Positions 18,422-28,278 are shown, counted from the first letter of the stretch. The stretch is 64,000 bases of DNA from Solitalea lacus (GCF_022014595.1 NZ_CP091740.1:2592200-2656199); one strand, 5' to 3'. The notes: generated by a model not told the origin, from the sequence alone. Numbers and translations: made by a program.

Positions 18422-18799
18422 ATGAAAACAATAATACTGCTATGCGGAATTTTCAATATCGGTTTTGCCTTATTTCATATCGGCTTTTGGAAAATATTCA
18501 ACTGGAACAGTAAATTAAAGAAAACGGGGTACATAAATAAAGCGATAATGCAAATACTCAATGTGCAAATCACTTACTATTTTTTATTTACCGCAGCAAT
18601 TTGTTTCATTTATCCTTCTGAATTGCTGACCACCAGTTTAGGACACCTTTTTCTGATGGGCAGTTCATTATTTTGGTTTATTCGCACCATACAACAGTTC
18701 ATATTTTTACGATCCAACCATTATAAAGTACATGTATTAACCTTATTGTTTGTCATAGGTACGTTATTGTTTATCTCTCCGGTTTTAATGAACAACTAA
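18422..18799 (+). CDS. Small integral membrane protein
   Basis: A 125-residue protein with four likely membrane segments: residues 1-22, 42-65, 73-92 and 102-120. It starts MKTIILLCGIFNIGFALFH and contains no known catalytic motif. I do not recognise a family. It stands alone between a broken acetyltransferase gene and a DUF1801 gene. Confidence 0.6.
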   Translation: MKTIILLCGIFNIGFALFHIGFWKIFNWNSKLKKTGYINKAIMQILNVQITYYFLFTAAICFIYPSELLTTSLGHLFLMGSSLFWFIRTIQQFIFLRSNHYKVHVLTLLFVIGTLLFISPVLMNN

Positions 18800-18888
18800 T
18801 ACATTACCTTGCACGCAACCATAAAACCTTAATTATTTTCATTAGTATAAATGTTCTCAGCAACAAACTTTAATTCTTGATTCCAAGT

Positions 18889-19245
18889 ATGGCTATAGTG
18901 GTTAATACTATTGATGAATACATCTCTCAGTGTCCTGAAAACATACAACTTATTTTATCGCAAATTAGGGAATTAATAAAGAAAACGGTACCCGATGCGG
19001 AGGAAGCCATTAGTTATGGTATACCTACGTTTAAATTAAATGGTCGTAATTTAATCCACTTTGCCGGATATAAAAAACATATTGGAATGTATCCGGCCCC
19101 GCGAGAACACGTTGCATTTAAGGATACCCTTAAATCCTACAAAGGAGGAAAAGGAACGGTTCAATTCTCCTTAAATCAACCGCTACCAATTGAATTGATA
19201 ATTGAAATAGTAAAGTATCGGGTTGCAAAAAATCAGGAGGATTAA
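18889..19245 (+). CDS. DUF1801 (YdhG-like) protein
   Basis: A 118-residue protein. I take the ATG at 18889 rather than an upstream TTG at 18877, since family members begin with the IDEYISQCP-type helix. Features of the family: VPDAEEAISYGIPTFKLNG, IHFAGYKKHIGMYP, KGTVQFSLNQPLP and a final helix. These YdhG/frataxin-like small proteins have no settled role. The gene is single. Confidence 0.85.
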   Translation: MAIVVNTIDEYISQCPENIQLILSQIRELIKKTVPDAEEAISYGIPTFKLNGRNLIHFAGYKKHIGMYPAPREHVAFKDTLKSYKGGKGTVQFSLNQPLPIELIIEIVKYRVAKNQED

Positions 19246-19310
19246 GGAGCAATCTTGGGAACTTATCTTTCAGTAACAGATTTCTTTCACACTTAAAATT
19301 CCTAAAAGCC

Positions 19311-19319
19311 TACCTTTGT
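19311..19319 (+). promoter_or_regulatory. -7 box before the HPP gene
   Basis: TACCTTTGT fits TAnnTTTG, 22 nt before the ATG. No clear -33 TTG. Confidence 0.5.
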
Positions 19320-19341
19320 GGCGCAAACCAAACAATACTAG

Positions 19342-19959
19342 ATGATTAAAAAAAGGATTAAAAGAAGCCTCCGAGTATCAAAATACATTATTTACAAAGA
19401 AACTCTTGTTGATTATAAAGAGCACTTTTGGTCGTTTATAGGAGCATTTGCCGGTATAGGGATCATTGCTTTTCTTCAAAGCCATATCTTACCTCCCAAC
19501 GAAAACATTTTCTTAATAGGATCATTCGGCGCCTCGAGTGTACTGGTTTATGGTGCAATTCAAAGCCCTTTAGCCCAACCAAAAAACTTAATAGGCGGTC
19601 ATTTTATTTCGGCATTTATAGGAGTTACAGTTTATAAGCTGTTTCCTGATATTGTTTGGTTAAATGCCCCCTTAGCAGTTTCGCTTTCCATAGTTATGAT
19701 GCAAATAACTAAAACCATGCATCCACCCGGAGGAGCAACTGCGTTAATTGCTGTAACAGGTTCGGAGAAAATAAAAGCATTAGGATATTTTTATGTGGTA
19801 TTTCCGGTATTGATGGGCGCATTAATTTTACTGGGGATGGCCTTAATATTTAACAATTTAACCTCTCACCGAAAATATCCAACCAACAAACGATTTACAG
19901 CCTCAATCAAGCGTATTTTAATTATAAAGAAAAGAATCTCTACTAAAGGATTATCTTAG
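19342..19959 (+). CDS. HPP-family integral membrane protein
   Basis: A 205-residue membrane protein with about four transmembrane helices (roughly 30-50, 58-76, 84-128 and 148-170). It carries the family-naming motif MHPPGGATALIAV. HPP proteins are found in bacteria and plastids, some with nitrite transport activity. The substrate here is unknown. Both ends are basic and cytoplasmic. It has its own promoter box, and a small hairpin follows it. Confidence 0.85.
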   Translation: MIKKRIKRSLRVSKYIIYKETLVDYKEHFWSFIGAFAGIGIIAFLQSHILPPNENIFLIGSFGASSVLVYGAIQSPLAQPKNLIGGHFISAFIGVTVYKLFPDIVWLNAPLAVSLSIVMMQITKTMHPPGGATALIAVTGSEKIKALGYFYVVFPVLMGALILLGMALIFNNLTSHRKYPTNKRFTASIKRILIIKKRISTKGLS

Positions 19960-19985
19960 TAACTTTATTTCAGTTCCTGCAATAA

Positions 19986-20000
19986 CGTTCTTTTAGAACG
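19986..20000 (+). terminator. Small hairpin after the HPP gene
   Basis: A perfect 6-bp stem with a TTT loop followed by ATTTCTT. Weak but well placed for a terminator. Confidence 0.45.
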
Positions 20001-20023
20001 ATTTCTTATTAAAAATACTACAA

Positions 20024-20536
20024 ATGAAACTCCCTGAACAAACAGAGTACAATCCGTATTTCCAGCATTACATTGACTTAGTGGGTGAAGGTGATTTTGA
20101 AACACTATTTCATCAAAACACTCTGCTAACAGCACAATATTTTAAGGAAGTGCCATCTGAAAAGCATAATTATAGGTATGCTCCAAATAAATGGAGCGTT
20201 AAAGAAGTGTTAATGCATATCATTGATACGGAACGAGTATTTGCTTATCGCGCCTTAGTATGCGCCCGTGGAGATAATTCGACTCCCTTGCATAGCATGG
20301 ATGAAGATCTTTATGCTGCCAATGTTGATGTTACACATAGAACCATGGAAAGTTTAATTGACGAATTTTTGACTGTTCGTAAAAACTCTGAATTTCTATT
20401 CAAAAACATTAGCGATGAACAAAGTAAGTTTTTGGGTAATGGAGTAACACATAACATTAGTGCAAGAGCATTAGGCTTCATTATGATTGGACATATTCAT
20501 CATCATGTGAATGTGCTAAATGAACGGTATTTGTAA
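20024..20536 (+). CDS. DinB-like metal-dependent protein
   Basis: A 170-residue protein of the DinB/YfiT four-helix fold. WSVKEVLMHIIDTERVFAYR carries the first metal histidine, and MIGHIHHHVNVLNERYL near the C-terminus carries the others. Such proteins often act as thiol-dependent transferases, for instance with bacillithiol. The partner thiol here is unknown. It is 47 bp upstream of a GNAT-like gene that overlaps miaA. Confidence 0.85.
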   Translation: MKLPEQTEYNPYFQHYIDLVGEGDFETLFHQNTLLTAQYFKEVPSEKHNYRYAPNKWSVKEVLMHIIDTERVFAYRALVCARGDNSTPLHSMDEDLYAANVDVTHRTMESLIDEFLTVRKNSEFLFKNISDEQSKFLGNGVTHNISARALGFIMIGHIHHHVNVLNERYL

Positions 20537-20583
20537 CTTATAAAACCTCATTTGTTATTTTTGAGCAATAATTAAGCATTACA

Positions 20584-21426
20584 TTGAGTTCAGCAGATTT
20601 CAAGCAATGGATTGAAGAAATTGTTTCATTTCACCAGTTAATGATGGAAACTCATTTCTTAAACTCGTTGCCGGTTTACTTCATACCATCAAAACACTTA
20701 GCTCTGATCTATGTGCAGCTGACTAATAGTGATCAGAGTGTATCAATACCTGATTTACTGCCTGAAGAGTCTGATAAGAATCAACGCGTAATTGTCATTT
20801 GGGAAGATCAATGGATTACGCAGAAAGAGTTGATTCAATCAAGGATTCAGTCAATATTAGGAATCACTAAACGCATACACGGTCGGGCTACCAAAGTAAA
20901 GCGCATTGACAAAAATTTGCTTAACTCTTTTTTAGCGAATAACCATCTTAATGTTATAACCACTGCCAAATTCAAGTACGGGTTATTTTATAAAGATGAA
21001 CTTGTAGCCGTTGCTTCTTTCAGTTCTGGAAGGTTAATGAAAACCAGAGGGGAAAATTATCGATCTTACGAACTCATCCGATTTGCCAATTTAAGAGGAA
21101 ATACGGTGGTTGGAGGCTTAAGTAAATTGTTAAAGCAGTTTATCGAAGAGATTAATCCAGGAGACATAATGACCTATGCCGACCGTGAATGGTCGCAGGG
21201 GATGGGTTATGAAAAATTAGGGTTTATTTGTGAGGGAATAACTCCTGCGCAGCAATTTTGGCTCAAAGAGGGAGAGTGGATACGTTATTATACCCATAAA
21301 TTGCCTGTTGAATTATTAAGGCAAAAAAACAGCGATGAAACCGAACAAGCATTTTTAAATCGATTGGGTTATGTGCAAATTCAAAATGCAGGGAACTATA
21401 AATATCGCTTAACACTTCAAAAATGA
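20584..21426 (+). CDS. GNAT/Mom-like protein of unknown substrate
   Basis: A 280-residue protein. A helical N-terminal ~110 residues precede a fold that recalls the phage Mom/GNAT type: FKYGLFYKDELVAVASFS, YELIRFANLRGNTVVGGLS, PGDIMTYADREWSQGMGYEK and LGFICEGITPAQQFWLKEG. The start is TTG at 20584. An ATG at 20641 is the alternative and would remove 19 residues. Its last codons overlap the first of miaA (ATGA, 21423-21426), so translation is coupled. The link to tRNA modification is inference from that overlap. Confidence 0.6.
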   Translation: MSSADFKQWIEEIVSFHQLMMETHFLNSLPVYFIPSKHLALIYVQLTNSDQSVSIPDLLPEESDKNQRVIVIWEDQWITQKELIQSRIQSILGITKRIHGRATKVKRIDKNLLNSFLANNHLNVITTAKFKYGLFYKDELVAVASFSSGRLMKTRGENYRSYELIRFANLRGNTVVGGLSKLLKQFIEEINPGDIMTYADREWSQGMGYEKLGFICEGITPAQQFWLKEGEWIRYYTHKLPVELLRQKNSDETEQAFLNRLGYVQIQNAGNYKYRLTLQK

Positions 21427-22337
21427 ACAAACCTGATTTAGTCGTGATTTTGGGACCCACCGCTTCTGGGAAAACCCGATTGGCAGTACGTTTAGCTCAT
21501 GAACTTAAAAGTGCAGTTATCAGTGGCGATTCACGCCAGGTTTATAAGGATATGAATATCGGAACGGGCAAGGATTTAAATGAATATACCTATAACGGCC
21601 AGCCTATTCCATATTACCTGATCGATATTAAAGATGCGGGAGAGCGCTATAATATATCAGAGTTTCAGCGTGATTTCTCAACGGTTTATCAGCAACTTCA
21701 CTCAGTAGGTAAGCTCTCTGTACTTTGTGGTGGAACGGGATTATATATTGAATCCATTTTAAAAGATTTCCAATATACATCCATACCGGTAAACGAAGCA
21801 TTGAGAGCCCGTTTAATTTCAAAATCAAAGGAAGAATTACTTGCCATTCACCAGCAAACTCCCTCAGCTTATTCAGCGTTGGCCGACATTTCAACTTCTA
21901 AACGATTAATCAGGGCAATAGAAATTGGAACCTATTTGCAAAGTAATGAACATAAAAATGAACCAAATGCCAAAATCAATACGATTTTGTTTGGCATTGA
22001 TGTTTCAAGAGATGTTCGCAGACAAAGGATTTCTACCCGTTTGGAACAACGTTTGAATAGCGGAATGATTGAAGAAGTAAAGGATTTATTGAACAAAGGT
22101 ATTTCAGTAGAAGATATAATTTACTATGGTTTGGAATATAAATTCATTACGCTGTACTTGCTCGGTGAATTATCGTATGATGAACTGTCCAATCGCTTGG
22201 AAAATGCAATTTGTCAGTTTGCTAAAAGACAAATGACTTATTTCAGAAAAATGGAGCGTGATGGCTTTACTATCAATTGGATAAACGGAGAATTACCTAT
22301 TGATGAACAATTGAAAGTTCTTTTAAGTCACCTGTAA
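21423..22337 (+). CDS. miaA: tRNA dimethylallyltransferase
   Basis: Adds an isopentenyl group to A37 of tRNAs that read codons starting with U. The 304-residue length is typical. Motifs: the P-loop GPTASGKT (residues 10-17), SGDSRQVYKDMNIGTGK, GGTGLYIESIL and the C-terminal AKRQMTYFRK. It overlaps the preceding GNAT-like gene by four bases and converges on the response-regulator gene with only 8 bp between stops. Confidence 0.96.
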   Translation: MNKPDLVVILGPTASGKTRLAVRLAHELKSAVISGDSRQVYKDMNIGTGKDLNEYTYNGQPIPYYLIDIKDAGERYNISEFQRDFSTVYQQLHSVGKLSVLCGGTGLYIESILKDFQYTSIPVNEALRARLISKSKEELLAIHQQTPSAYSALADISTSKRLIRAIEIGTYLQSNEHKNEPNAKINTILFGIDVSRDVRRQRISTRLEQRLNSGMIEEVKDLLNKGISVEDIIYYGLEYKFITLYLLGELSYDELSNRLENAICQFAKRQMTYFRKMERDGFTINWINGELPIDEQLKVLLSHL

Positions 22338-22345
22338 GTATAAAC

Positions 22346-23014
22346 TTATTCCAATATCTCTTCTTCGGTAATCAGTTGATGTCTTAAGGCGTAAACTACC
22401 ACACCTGCTGTATTCTTCACGTTCATTTTTTCCATTATACGCAAACGGTAGCCCTCAACTGTACGCTTGCTTAAATAAACCTGCTCAGAAATTTCTTGAG
22501 CCGTTAGCTGTTTACAGATAAATTTAATGATGTCCTTTTCTCGTTCGTTAAAATCAATTTGAGGAGTTTTGGCATCTTGTTTACTTTTAGCAATCATCTT
22601 CACCAACTTCATTGAAGCCGCTTCGCAAAAATAGTTACCATCATCATAAACAGTTTTTATAGCATCAATAATTTCGTTTTTATGGGCGTTTTTTAGCAAA
22701 TAACCCTTAGCACCTGCCTCAAACATATCAGCTATCAAATTATCCTCATCAAACATTGATAAAGCAATTACCTTCACATCAGGAAACTTATCTACAATAA
22801 TTTTAGTCGCCTCAATACCATCCATAGTTGGCATTTTAATATCGGTAATTACCACATGTGGTCGATGATAACTGATTTTGTTGATTAGATCAACTCCGTT
22901 TACAGCTTGATCCAAAAGGTTAAAATCCTTTTCCTTTTTTATAACCAAACTTAAACCGTCACGAAAAATCTCATGATCGTCGGCGATAATTATGTTAATT
23001 TCAGTAGAGTTCAT
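22346..23014 (-). CDS. NarL/LuxR-type response regulator
   Basis: A 222-residue transcription regulator. The receiver domain (1-120) shows the acidic pair DDHE near residues 12-15, the phospho-Asp in VVITDIKMPTMDG and the KGYLLKNA lysine. The C-terminal LuxR helix-turn-helix reads EREKDIIKFICKQLTAQEIS and YLSKRTVEGYRLRIMEKMNV. It lies 32 bp after the sensor kinase gene on the same strand and is its likely partner. Target genes cannot be told from sequence. Confidence 0.93.
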   Translation of the reverse strand: MNSTEINIIIADDHEIFRDGLSLVIKKEKDFNLLDQAVNGVDLINKISYHRPHVVITDIKMPTMDGIEATKIIVDKFPDVKVIALSMFDEDNLIADMFEAGAKGYLLKNAHKNEIIDAIKTVYDDGNYFCEAASMKLVKMIAKSKQDAKTPQIDFNEREKDIIKFICKQLTAQEISEQVYLSKRTVEGYRLRIMEKMNVKNTAGVVVYALRHQLITEEEILE

Positions 23015-23046
23015 CAGGCAAAGGTTGTTTCAATAGATGTACAAAA

Positions 23047-23823
23047 TTAATTATTTGTGGAATGATTTATGGGAATTTCAAAAATAAATGCCACTCCTTT
23101 GTTGGGTGAACTTTGATGGAATAATTGGCCGCCCAAGACGTCAACGCGGCTCTCAAGATTCTTCAAACCCAATCCACCTTCCTTGCTTACGTCTTTATTT
23201 TTCATCGACTCAAAGTCAAAACCTTTACCATTATCACTTGTTTGCAACAGCAGCATTTTTTCTTGCTGAGTAAGCTTAATAATCAATTTTGATGCTCCGG
23301 AATGCTTAATGGTGTTATTAATGATTTCTTGCACAATTCGGAAAACATTAATCTCCATATCTTTATTAATGCTTAACTCAGGAATTTCGCAAGAATAACT
23401 GATTTTGATTCCATTTTGATTATCTGCCTTATCAACAAATTCTTTAATTGCTGCATCCAGCCCTTTTCGAACTAAGGTATTAGGCATCAAGTTGTTTGAA
23501 ATTTGCCTAATGTTCTGCATAATGTCGTCAATGTAAGTCCCGGCCTTATGCACAATCTCTGTATCATCTTCTCCAACATCTAAACTATTGATGTACAACT
23601 TTACAGAAGAAATCAGCGGACCGATACCATCATGCAATTCAGAAGCAACTCTACGACGCTCATTCTCAAGAGTATTGATTTCAGCATTGATACGCTCTTT
23701 TTGTAATGCAATAAAACGACGCTGATATAAAATTAATGAAGTAACAAAGTAGATAATGATAATACTGAATAATACAATTGCAACTATAATTGCTAGATAG
23801 AGTTCTTTTTCTTTTGCGTCCAT
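23047..23823 (-). CDS. Membrane sensor histidine kinase (HisKA_3 type)
   Basis: A 258-residue kinase with one N-terminal membrane helix (8-30), a coiled linker, and the HisKA_3 dimerisation helix ERRRVASELHDGIGPLISSV with the phospho-accepting His. The ATPase domain holds IVQEIINNTIKHSGAS (N box), TSDNGKGFDF and GGLGLKNLESRV. No separate sensor domain is present, so signal input is probably membrane-level or through another protein. It is upstream of the response regulator at 22346 in one operon. Confidence 0.93.
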   Translation of the reverse strand: MDAKEKELYLAIIVAIVLFSIIIIYFVTSLILYQRRFIALQKERINAEINTLENERRRVASELHDGIGPLISSVKLYINSLDVGEDDTEIVHKAGTYIDDIMQNIRQISNNLMPNTLVRKGLDAAIKEFVDKADNQNGIKISYSCEIPELSINKDMEINVFRIVQEIINNTIKHSGASKLIIKLTQQEKMLLLQTSDNGKGFDFESMKNKDVSKEGGLGLKNLESRVDVLGGQLFHQSSPNKGVAFIFEIPINHSTNN

Positions 23824-23903
23824 ACAAGCGCTTCAACACCTGAATTAGTTAACAAAGCTAAAATTATTAAATATCTGTCCCGCACAACAGATTCACAAAA
23901 ATA

Positions 23904-24572
23904 TTACAATCTACCTATTATAGCCTCTGCAAATAGCAAATCTTCAGGATAGGTGATTTTTATATTCTTGTAATCACCTTCAGTAAGTAGAATGGTTGTA
24001 CCTAAGGCTTCGACTACACTGGCATCATCCGTAAACTCTTCTTTGTACTCCTGCTCATAGGCCTGTAGTATAAGTTCCGCAGAAAAACATTGAGGTGTTT
24101 GCACCAAATAATAATGTTCGCGATTAATCGCTACCGAAATATTGTTCTCGACCTTACGGATAGAGTCTCTACATTTAACCGCAGGCACTGCATTACCATT
24201 CTTTTGCGCTGATTGAAATAGATCAACAATGAACTGATGGCTCACCAAAGGCCTTACCGCATCATGCACAGCTACAACTCCTGGAGATTTCACCAACGAC
24301 AATCCATTTTTTACCGATTCAAAGCGAGTTTTACCTCCGGCAATTAAGGTGTGTGGAGTTGTAAATTTATGTTCTTCGCAAAGTTTTTTCCAGTGTTCGT
24401 GATATTCTGGGTGCATTACCAATATAATTTTGGGTACCAGAGGCCATTGATAAAAAGCCCTGATACTATGCATCAGAATAGGCAATCCTTTTAGTTCAAG
24501 AAATTGTTTAGGTACGCTGGCCCCCATTCTGGAACCTGTACCACCGGCCACTATAATTGCGTAATAGGTCAA
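23904..24572 (-). CDS. ispD: 2-C-methyl-D-erythritol 4-phosphate cytidylyltransferase
   Basis: Third step of the non-mevalonate isoprenoid route: transfers CMP to methylerythritol phosphate. The 222-residue protein has the nucleotide-binding VAGGTGSRMGASVPKQF at residues 8-24, VAVHDAVRPLVS, and DDASVVEALG near the end. Isoprenoid supply also feeds the menaquinone side chain and the miaA prenyl donor. It lies downstream of queA on the same strand, with a hairpin between them. Confidence 0.96.
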   Translation of the reverse strand: MTYYAIIVAGGTGSRMGASVPKQFLELKGLPILMHSIRAFYQWPLVPKIILVMHPEYHEHWKKLCEEHKFTTPHTLIAGGKTRFESVKNGLSLVKSPGVVAVHDAVRPLVSHQFIVDLFQSAQKNGNAVPAVKCRDSIRKVENNISVAINREHYYLVQTPQCFSAELILQAYEQEYKEEFTDDASVVEALGTTILLTEGDYKNIKITYPEDLLFAEAIIGRL

Positions 24573-24589
24573 TGTATAATTATGAGTTT

Positions 24590-24643
24590 AATTATGAATG
24601 ATGAAGGCTTTATTCTACAACAAAGCATTCATCATTCATAATT
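24590..24643 (-). terminator. Long inverted repeat between queA and ispD
   Basis: A 22-nt arm (24590-24611) pairs with 24622-24643 with few mismatches. It can act as a terminator for queA or as an mRNA-stability hairpin. Confidence 0.55.
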
Positions 24644-24664
24644 CAACATTGATAATTATTAAAA

Positions 24665-25714
24665 TTAGATAATTAACATAGCATCACCGTAGCTATAGAA
24701 ATGATATTTCTCTTTAACGGCAATTTCATAAGCATTCATTATGTTTTCATAACCACCAAATGCAGCTACCATCATCAATAAGGTAGATTCAGGTGTATGG
24801 AAATTGGTGATCATTGAGTTGGCAATGCTGAAATCATAAGGAGGGAAGATAAATTTACTTGTCCACTCGTTAGCAGCCTTCAACGTTCTACTTGCTGAAA
24901 CAGCCGACTCAATTGCACGCATAGAAGTTGTACCAACAGCACAAATCCTTCTTTTCTGCTCAATTGCACGATTTACAATATCTGCATCTTTTTGCTCAAT
25001 GATGAAGTGCTCTGAATCCATTTTGTGTTTGGTCAGATCTTCTACCTCAACAGGACGGAAAGTTCCTAAACCAACATGTAAGGTAACCTCTGCAAAGTCA
25101 ACTCCTTTTAACTCCAATCGTTTCAATAACTCTTTACTAAAATGCAAACCAGCAGTAGGAGCAGCCACAGCACCTTCATTCTTAGCAAATACAGTTTGGT
25201 AACGCTCTTTATCTTCAGCAGTAGCTTTACGTTTAATGTATTTAGGAAGAGGAGTTTCTCCTAAAATCTCAATGGCTTCACGAAACTCTTCATCGGTGCC
25301 ATCAAATAAAAAGCGAATGGTACGACCGCGAGAAGTTGTATTATCAACAACCTCGGCAACCAAAAGGTCATTATCGCCAAAGTATAACTTATTACCAACC
25401 CTGATTTTACGGGCAGGATCAACCAAAACATCCCAAAGGCGCATTTCCTTGTTTAACTCGCGCAACAAGAATACCTCAATTTGTGCACCTGTTTTTTCCT
25501 TATTACCATACATACGGGCTGGAAATACTTTGGTGTTATTCAAAATCATTACATCTTTATCATCAAAATAATCCAATACGTCTTTGAAAATTTTGTGCTC
25601 TATCTTTCCTGAATCTTTATGTAATACCATTAAACGGGCTTCATCCCTTGTTTCCGATGGTTTGTGAGCTACTAATGATTCAGGTAAATGAAAACTGAAT
25701 TGCGATAATTTCAT
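24665..25714 (-). CDS. queA: S-adenosylmethionine:tRNA ribosyltransferase-isomerase
   Basis: Makes epoxyqueuosine in tRNA anticodons by transferring the ribosyl part of SAM. The 349-residue protein shows the family start [58 protein letters not shown], and [20 protein letters not shown] near the end. A -7 box lies ~35 nt upstream. Product and pathway are certain, partners (queC/D/E/F, tgt) are elsewhere. Confidence 0.97.
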   Translation of the reverse strand: MKLSQFSFHLPESLVAHKPSETRDEARLMVLHKDSGKIEHKIFKDVLDYFDDKDVMILNNTKVFPARMYGNKEKTGAQIEVFLLRELNKEMRLWDVLVDPARKIRVGNKLYFGDNDLLVAEVVDNTTSRGRTIRFLFDGTDEEFREAIEILGETPLPKYIKRKATAEDKERYQTVFAKNEGAVAAPTAGLHFSKELLKRLELKGVDFAEVTLHVGLGTFRPVEVEDLTKHKMDSEHFIIEQKDADIVNRAIEQKRRICAVGTTSMRAIESAVSASRTLKAANEWTSKFIFPPYDFSIANSMITNFHTPESTLLMMVAAFGGYENIMNAYEIAVKEKYHFYSYGDAMLII

Positions 25715-25749
25715 GTTATATGAGGATTATTAGATTTTTGTAAAATGTG

Positions 25750-25758
25750 GCAAAGATA
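25750..25758 (-). promoter_or_regulatory. -7 box before queA
   Basis: On the minus strand TATCTTTGC fits TAnnTTTGC, 35 nt upstream of the ATG. No clear -33 TTG. Confidence 0.5.
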
Positions 25759-25880
25759 GGCATTTTGAATCATAAAATCTTCAATATTACCAATTGCTTT
25801 TGAGTTTATTTTTATGCTTTATGAGTAAATTTTTACATTAGCACCTAACTTTACCATTGATAATTAATTAGATTTGATAA

Positions 25881-27131
25881 ATGATCTATCTGCGTTTAAT
25901 TAAGGAAAGCTTTGCCTTCGCGTTTGAAGCGCTTAGGACAAACAAACTTCGTACCTTTCTTTCATTGCTGGGTATTACTATTGGTATTTTAACTATCATT
26001 TCAATTTTAACCGCTGTTGATGCGTTAAAACGAAATGTTAAAGCCAGCGTTGATAAGCTTGGAAGCAATACCATGGTAATTGAAAAATGGCCAATGCTGT
26101 TTCAGGACGATTACCCTTGGTGGAAATTCATCAATAGAAAACCGGTGGATGAAAAAGACTATAATGCTTTAATGCCTAAAGTAGAAACCGTTGATGCTGC
26201 AGCCTTTTATACTGTTACCTCAGGCAAAACCATTAAATATAAAAGCAATACTGCAGAAGGCGCTTATATGTTAGGTGTAACCTATGATATGGATAAAGTG
26301 TATACGTTGAACATAGAGCAGGGTAGATATTTTACACAAAATGAAGTGCAGAGTGGACGCCCACTTGCAATTTTAGGACATGAAATAGCCAACGGTATAT
26401 TCAAAGGAGAAAATCCAATAGGCAAAACTGTTAAAATTGGCGCTACTAAGGCACAGGTTATAGGAGTTCTTCAAAAAGAAGGTACTTCAATATTAAACTT
26501 TACCGAAGATGATAACTGTGTTTACCTGCCCTTAAACTTCGCTAAAACAATTATTAACCCACGTGACGAACGAAATGACCCGCGTATAATGCTAAAAGGT
26601 AAGCCTGGTATTCCAAACGAAGAAGTTGAGGCTGAGCTGAAAAGTGCGATGCGGTCCATCAGAAGGCTAAGCCCTCTTGAAGAAGATGACTTTGCCATTA
26701 ATAAGATTACCGTTTTAGCTAATCAAATTGACGGTTTATTTGCCGTTTTAAATTTTGCTGGTTGGGTTATTGGCGGCTTTTCAATTTTGGTAGGAGGTTT
26801 CGGCATTGCAAACATCATGTTCGTTTCTGTTAAGGAGCGTACTCACATTATTGGTATTCAAAAGTCATTGGGAGCCAAAAATTTCTTTATCCTTCTTCAA
26901 TTTTTGATTGAGGCAATTGTACTTTGCTTAGTAGGAGGTCTCATCGGTATGGCCATTGTTTTCATATTAAGCTTTGCAGCCACAAGCCTTATTGGTTTTG
27001 ACTTTAGCATTAACATCGGCAATGTCATTGTAGGTTTAGGAATTTCTGTCTTTATAGGCACCCTGGCAGGTTTTATTCCAGCCTTTACAGCTTCAAGATT
27101 AGATCCGGTAGAAGCTATTCGTTCAAAATAA
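25881..27131 (+). CDS. MacB/FtsX-type ABC transporter permease
   Basis: A 416-residue permease. One membrane helix near residues 20-42 (FLSLLGITIGILTIISILTA) is followed by a periplasmic MacB-type core domain. Three more helices (about 285-310, 330-360 and 375-400) form the FtsX domain, with KERTHIIGIQKSLGAK and the closing ASRLDPVEAIRSK. This family exports lipoproteins, peptides or drugs with a separate ATPase, which is not adjacent. The gene is single and reads away from queA. Confidence 0.9.
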   Translation: MIYLRLIKESFAFAFEALRTNKLRTFLSLLGITIGILTIISILTAVDALKRNVKASVDKLGSNTMVIEKWPMLFQDDYPWWKFINRKPVDEKDYNALMPKVETVDAAAFYTVTSGKTIKYKSNTAEGAYMLGVTYDMDKVYTLNIEQGRYFTQNEVQSGRPLAILGHEIANGIFKGENPIGKTVKIGATKAQVIGVLQKEGTSILNFTEDDNCVYLPLNFAKTIINPRDERNDPRIMLKGKPGIPNEEVEAELKSAMRSIRRLSPLEEDDFAINKITVLANQIDGLFAVLNFAGWVIGGFSILVGGFGIANIMFVSVKERTHIIGIQKSLGAKNFFILLQFLIEAIVLCLVGGLIGMAIVFILSFAATSLIGFDFSINIGNVIVGLGISVFIGTLAGFIPAFTASRLDPVEAIRSK

Positions 27132-27206
27132 TTTTAGTATCGTATTTGAAGATTGAAATTTAACTGTGCAATCAAATTTTCAATCTTCAAATAAACTCTT
27201 TAAAAG

Positions 27207-28190
27207 CTATATTTTATGCTTCTTCGCTTCTTCCAATAGCTGCATTTTATCAACCGGCACAACGCCAAGCTTTTCACAGACCAAACCTCCGGCCAAATTG
27301 GCTAATGCCGTAAATTGAGAAGGTTTTAGCCCTGCCGCTAACCCTAATGCTGCAACACTAACAACGGTATCTCCGGCTCCGGATACATCAGAAATATCTC
27401 TGATATGAGCAGGGATCAGCATCTTTTCCTCAGCGCTGTTAATATAAATCCCTTGTTCAGATAAGGTAACCATTACCATACTCGCATTTAGTTTATGCTT
27501 TAGTAATTCAATTGCATCAACTAGCTGATGATGATCCTTGGCATCAATATCCACTTTTAACCCTTCTCTCAGTTCTTTTAGATTAGGCTTAAAAAGTGTT
27601 ACATTTTTATAATGAAGGAAGTTTTTCTTCTTGGGATCAACAATTGTAGGGATATTTCTTTCTTGGGCAAGCTCAACTATTTCTTCAATTAATTTATGCG
27701 TTATTACCCCTTTGTCGTAATCTTCAAAAATAATTGCATCTACTTTTTCAATATCAATAATCTGGGCAACCTTGCCAATCAATTGCTCTGTCTCGGTTTT
27801 GGTAATGTCTTTGATCACCTCCGAATCAACCCTTAGCATTTGTTGATGGTGACCAATAAGTCTTGTTTTTACAGTAGTTACTCTGTTATCACTCTTTATT
27901 ATTCCTGCATTAGAGATGTTTTGGTCGTTCAACAAACTATCAAAAGTGGTAGCATGTCCGTCGTTACCAATAACAGAACAAATAATAGGTTTGGCCCCCA
28001 TTGCCAAAATGTTGAGTGCAACATTAGCGGCTCCGCCTAAACGGTTTTCTCTCTTAGTTACTGATAGAATTGGAACAGGTGCCTCTGGTGATATGCGATC
28101 AACATTTCCCCATAAATAGGAGTCAATCATAACATCACCGATAATTAATACAGTTTGTTTTGCAAGCTTATTGAAAATCTCTTTCATCAA
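27207..28190 (-). CDS. rfaE1: PfkB-type D-beta-D-heptose 7-phosphate kinase
   Basis: A sugar kinase of 327 residues that phosphorylates heptose 7-phosphate on the way to ADP-heptose for lipopolysaccharide. Motifs: VLIIGDVMIDSYLWG at the start, RLGGAANVALN, FEDYDKGVIT and the catalytic DVSGAGDTVVS. It lacks the C-terminal nucleotidyl transferase half of HldE, so it is the separate-kinase form. Two ATG codons sit at the very start (28190 and 28187), and either is possible. It faces the ABC permease gene. Confidence 0.88.
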   Translation of the reverse strand: MMKEIFNKLAKQTVLIIGDVMIDSYLWGNVDRISPEAPVPILSVTKRENRLGGAANVALNILAMGAKPIICSVIGNDGHATTFDSLLNDQNISNAGIIKSDNRVTTVKTRLIGHHQQMLRVDSEVIKDITKTETEQLIGKVAQIIDIEKVDAIIFEDYDKGVITHKLIEEIVELAQERNIPTIVDPKKKNFLHYKNVTLFKPNLKELREGLKVDIDAKDHHQLVDAIELLKHKLNASMVMVTLSEQGIYINSAEEKMLIPAHIRDISDVSGAGDTVVSVAALGLAAGLKPSQFTALANLAGGLVCEKLGVVPVDKMQLLEEAKKHKI

Positions 28191-28250
28191 AGGCTTAAGT
28201 TTGAAGGGGCTAAAATTAGGTATTTTTAACGAGGTGTTCTATAAAAAAGA

Positions 28251-28278
28251 AACGCTATCCGAATAAACGAATAGCGTT
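28251..28278 (-). terminator. Terminator of the aminotransferase gene
   Basis: An 8-bp stem (28251-28258 with 28271-28278) is followed on the minus strand by TTTCTTTTTT. Confidence 0.82.
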
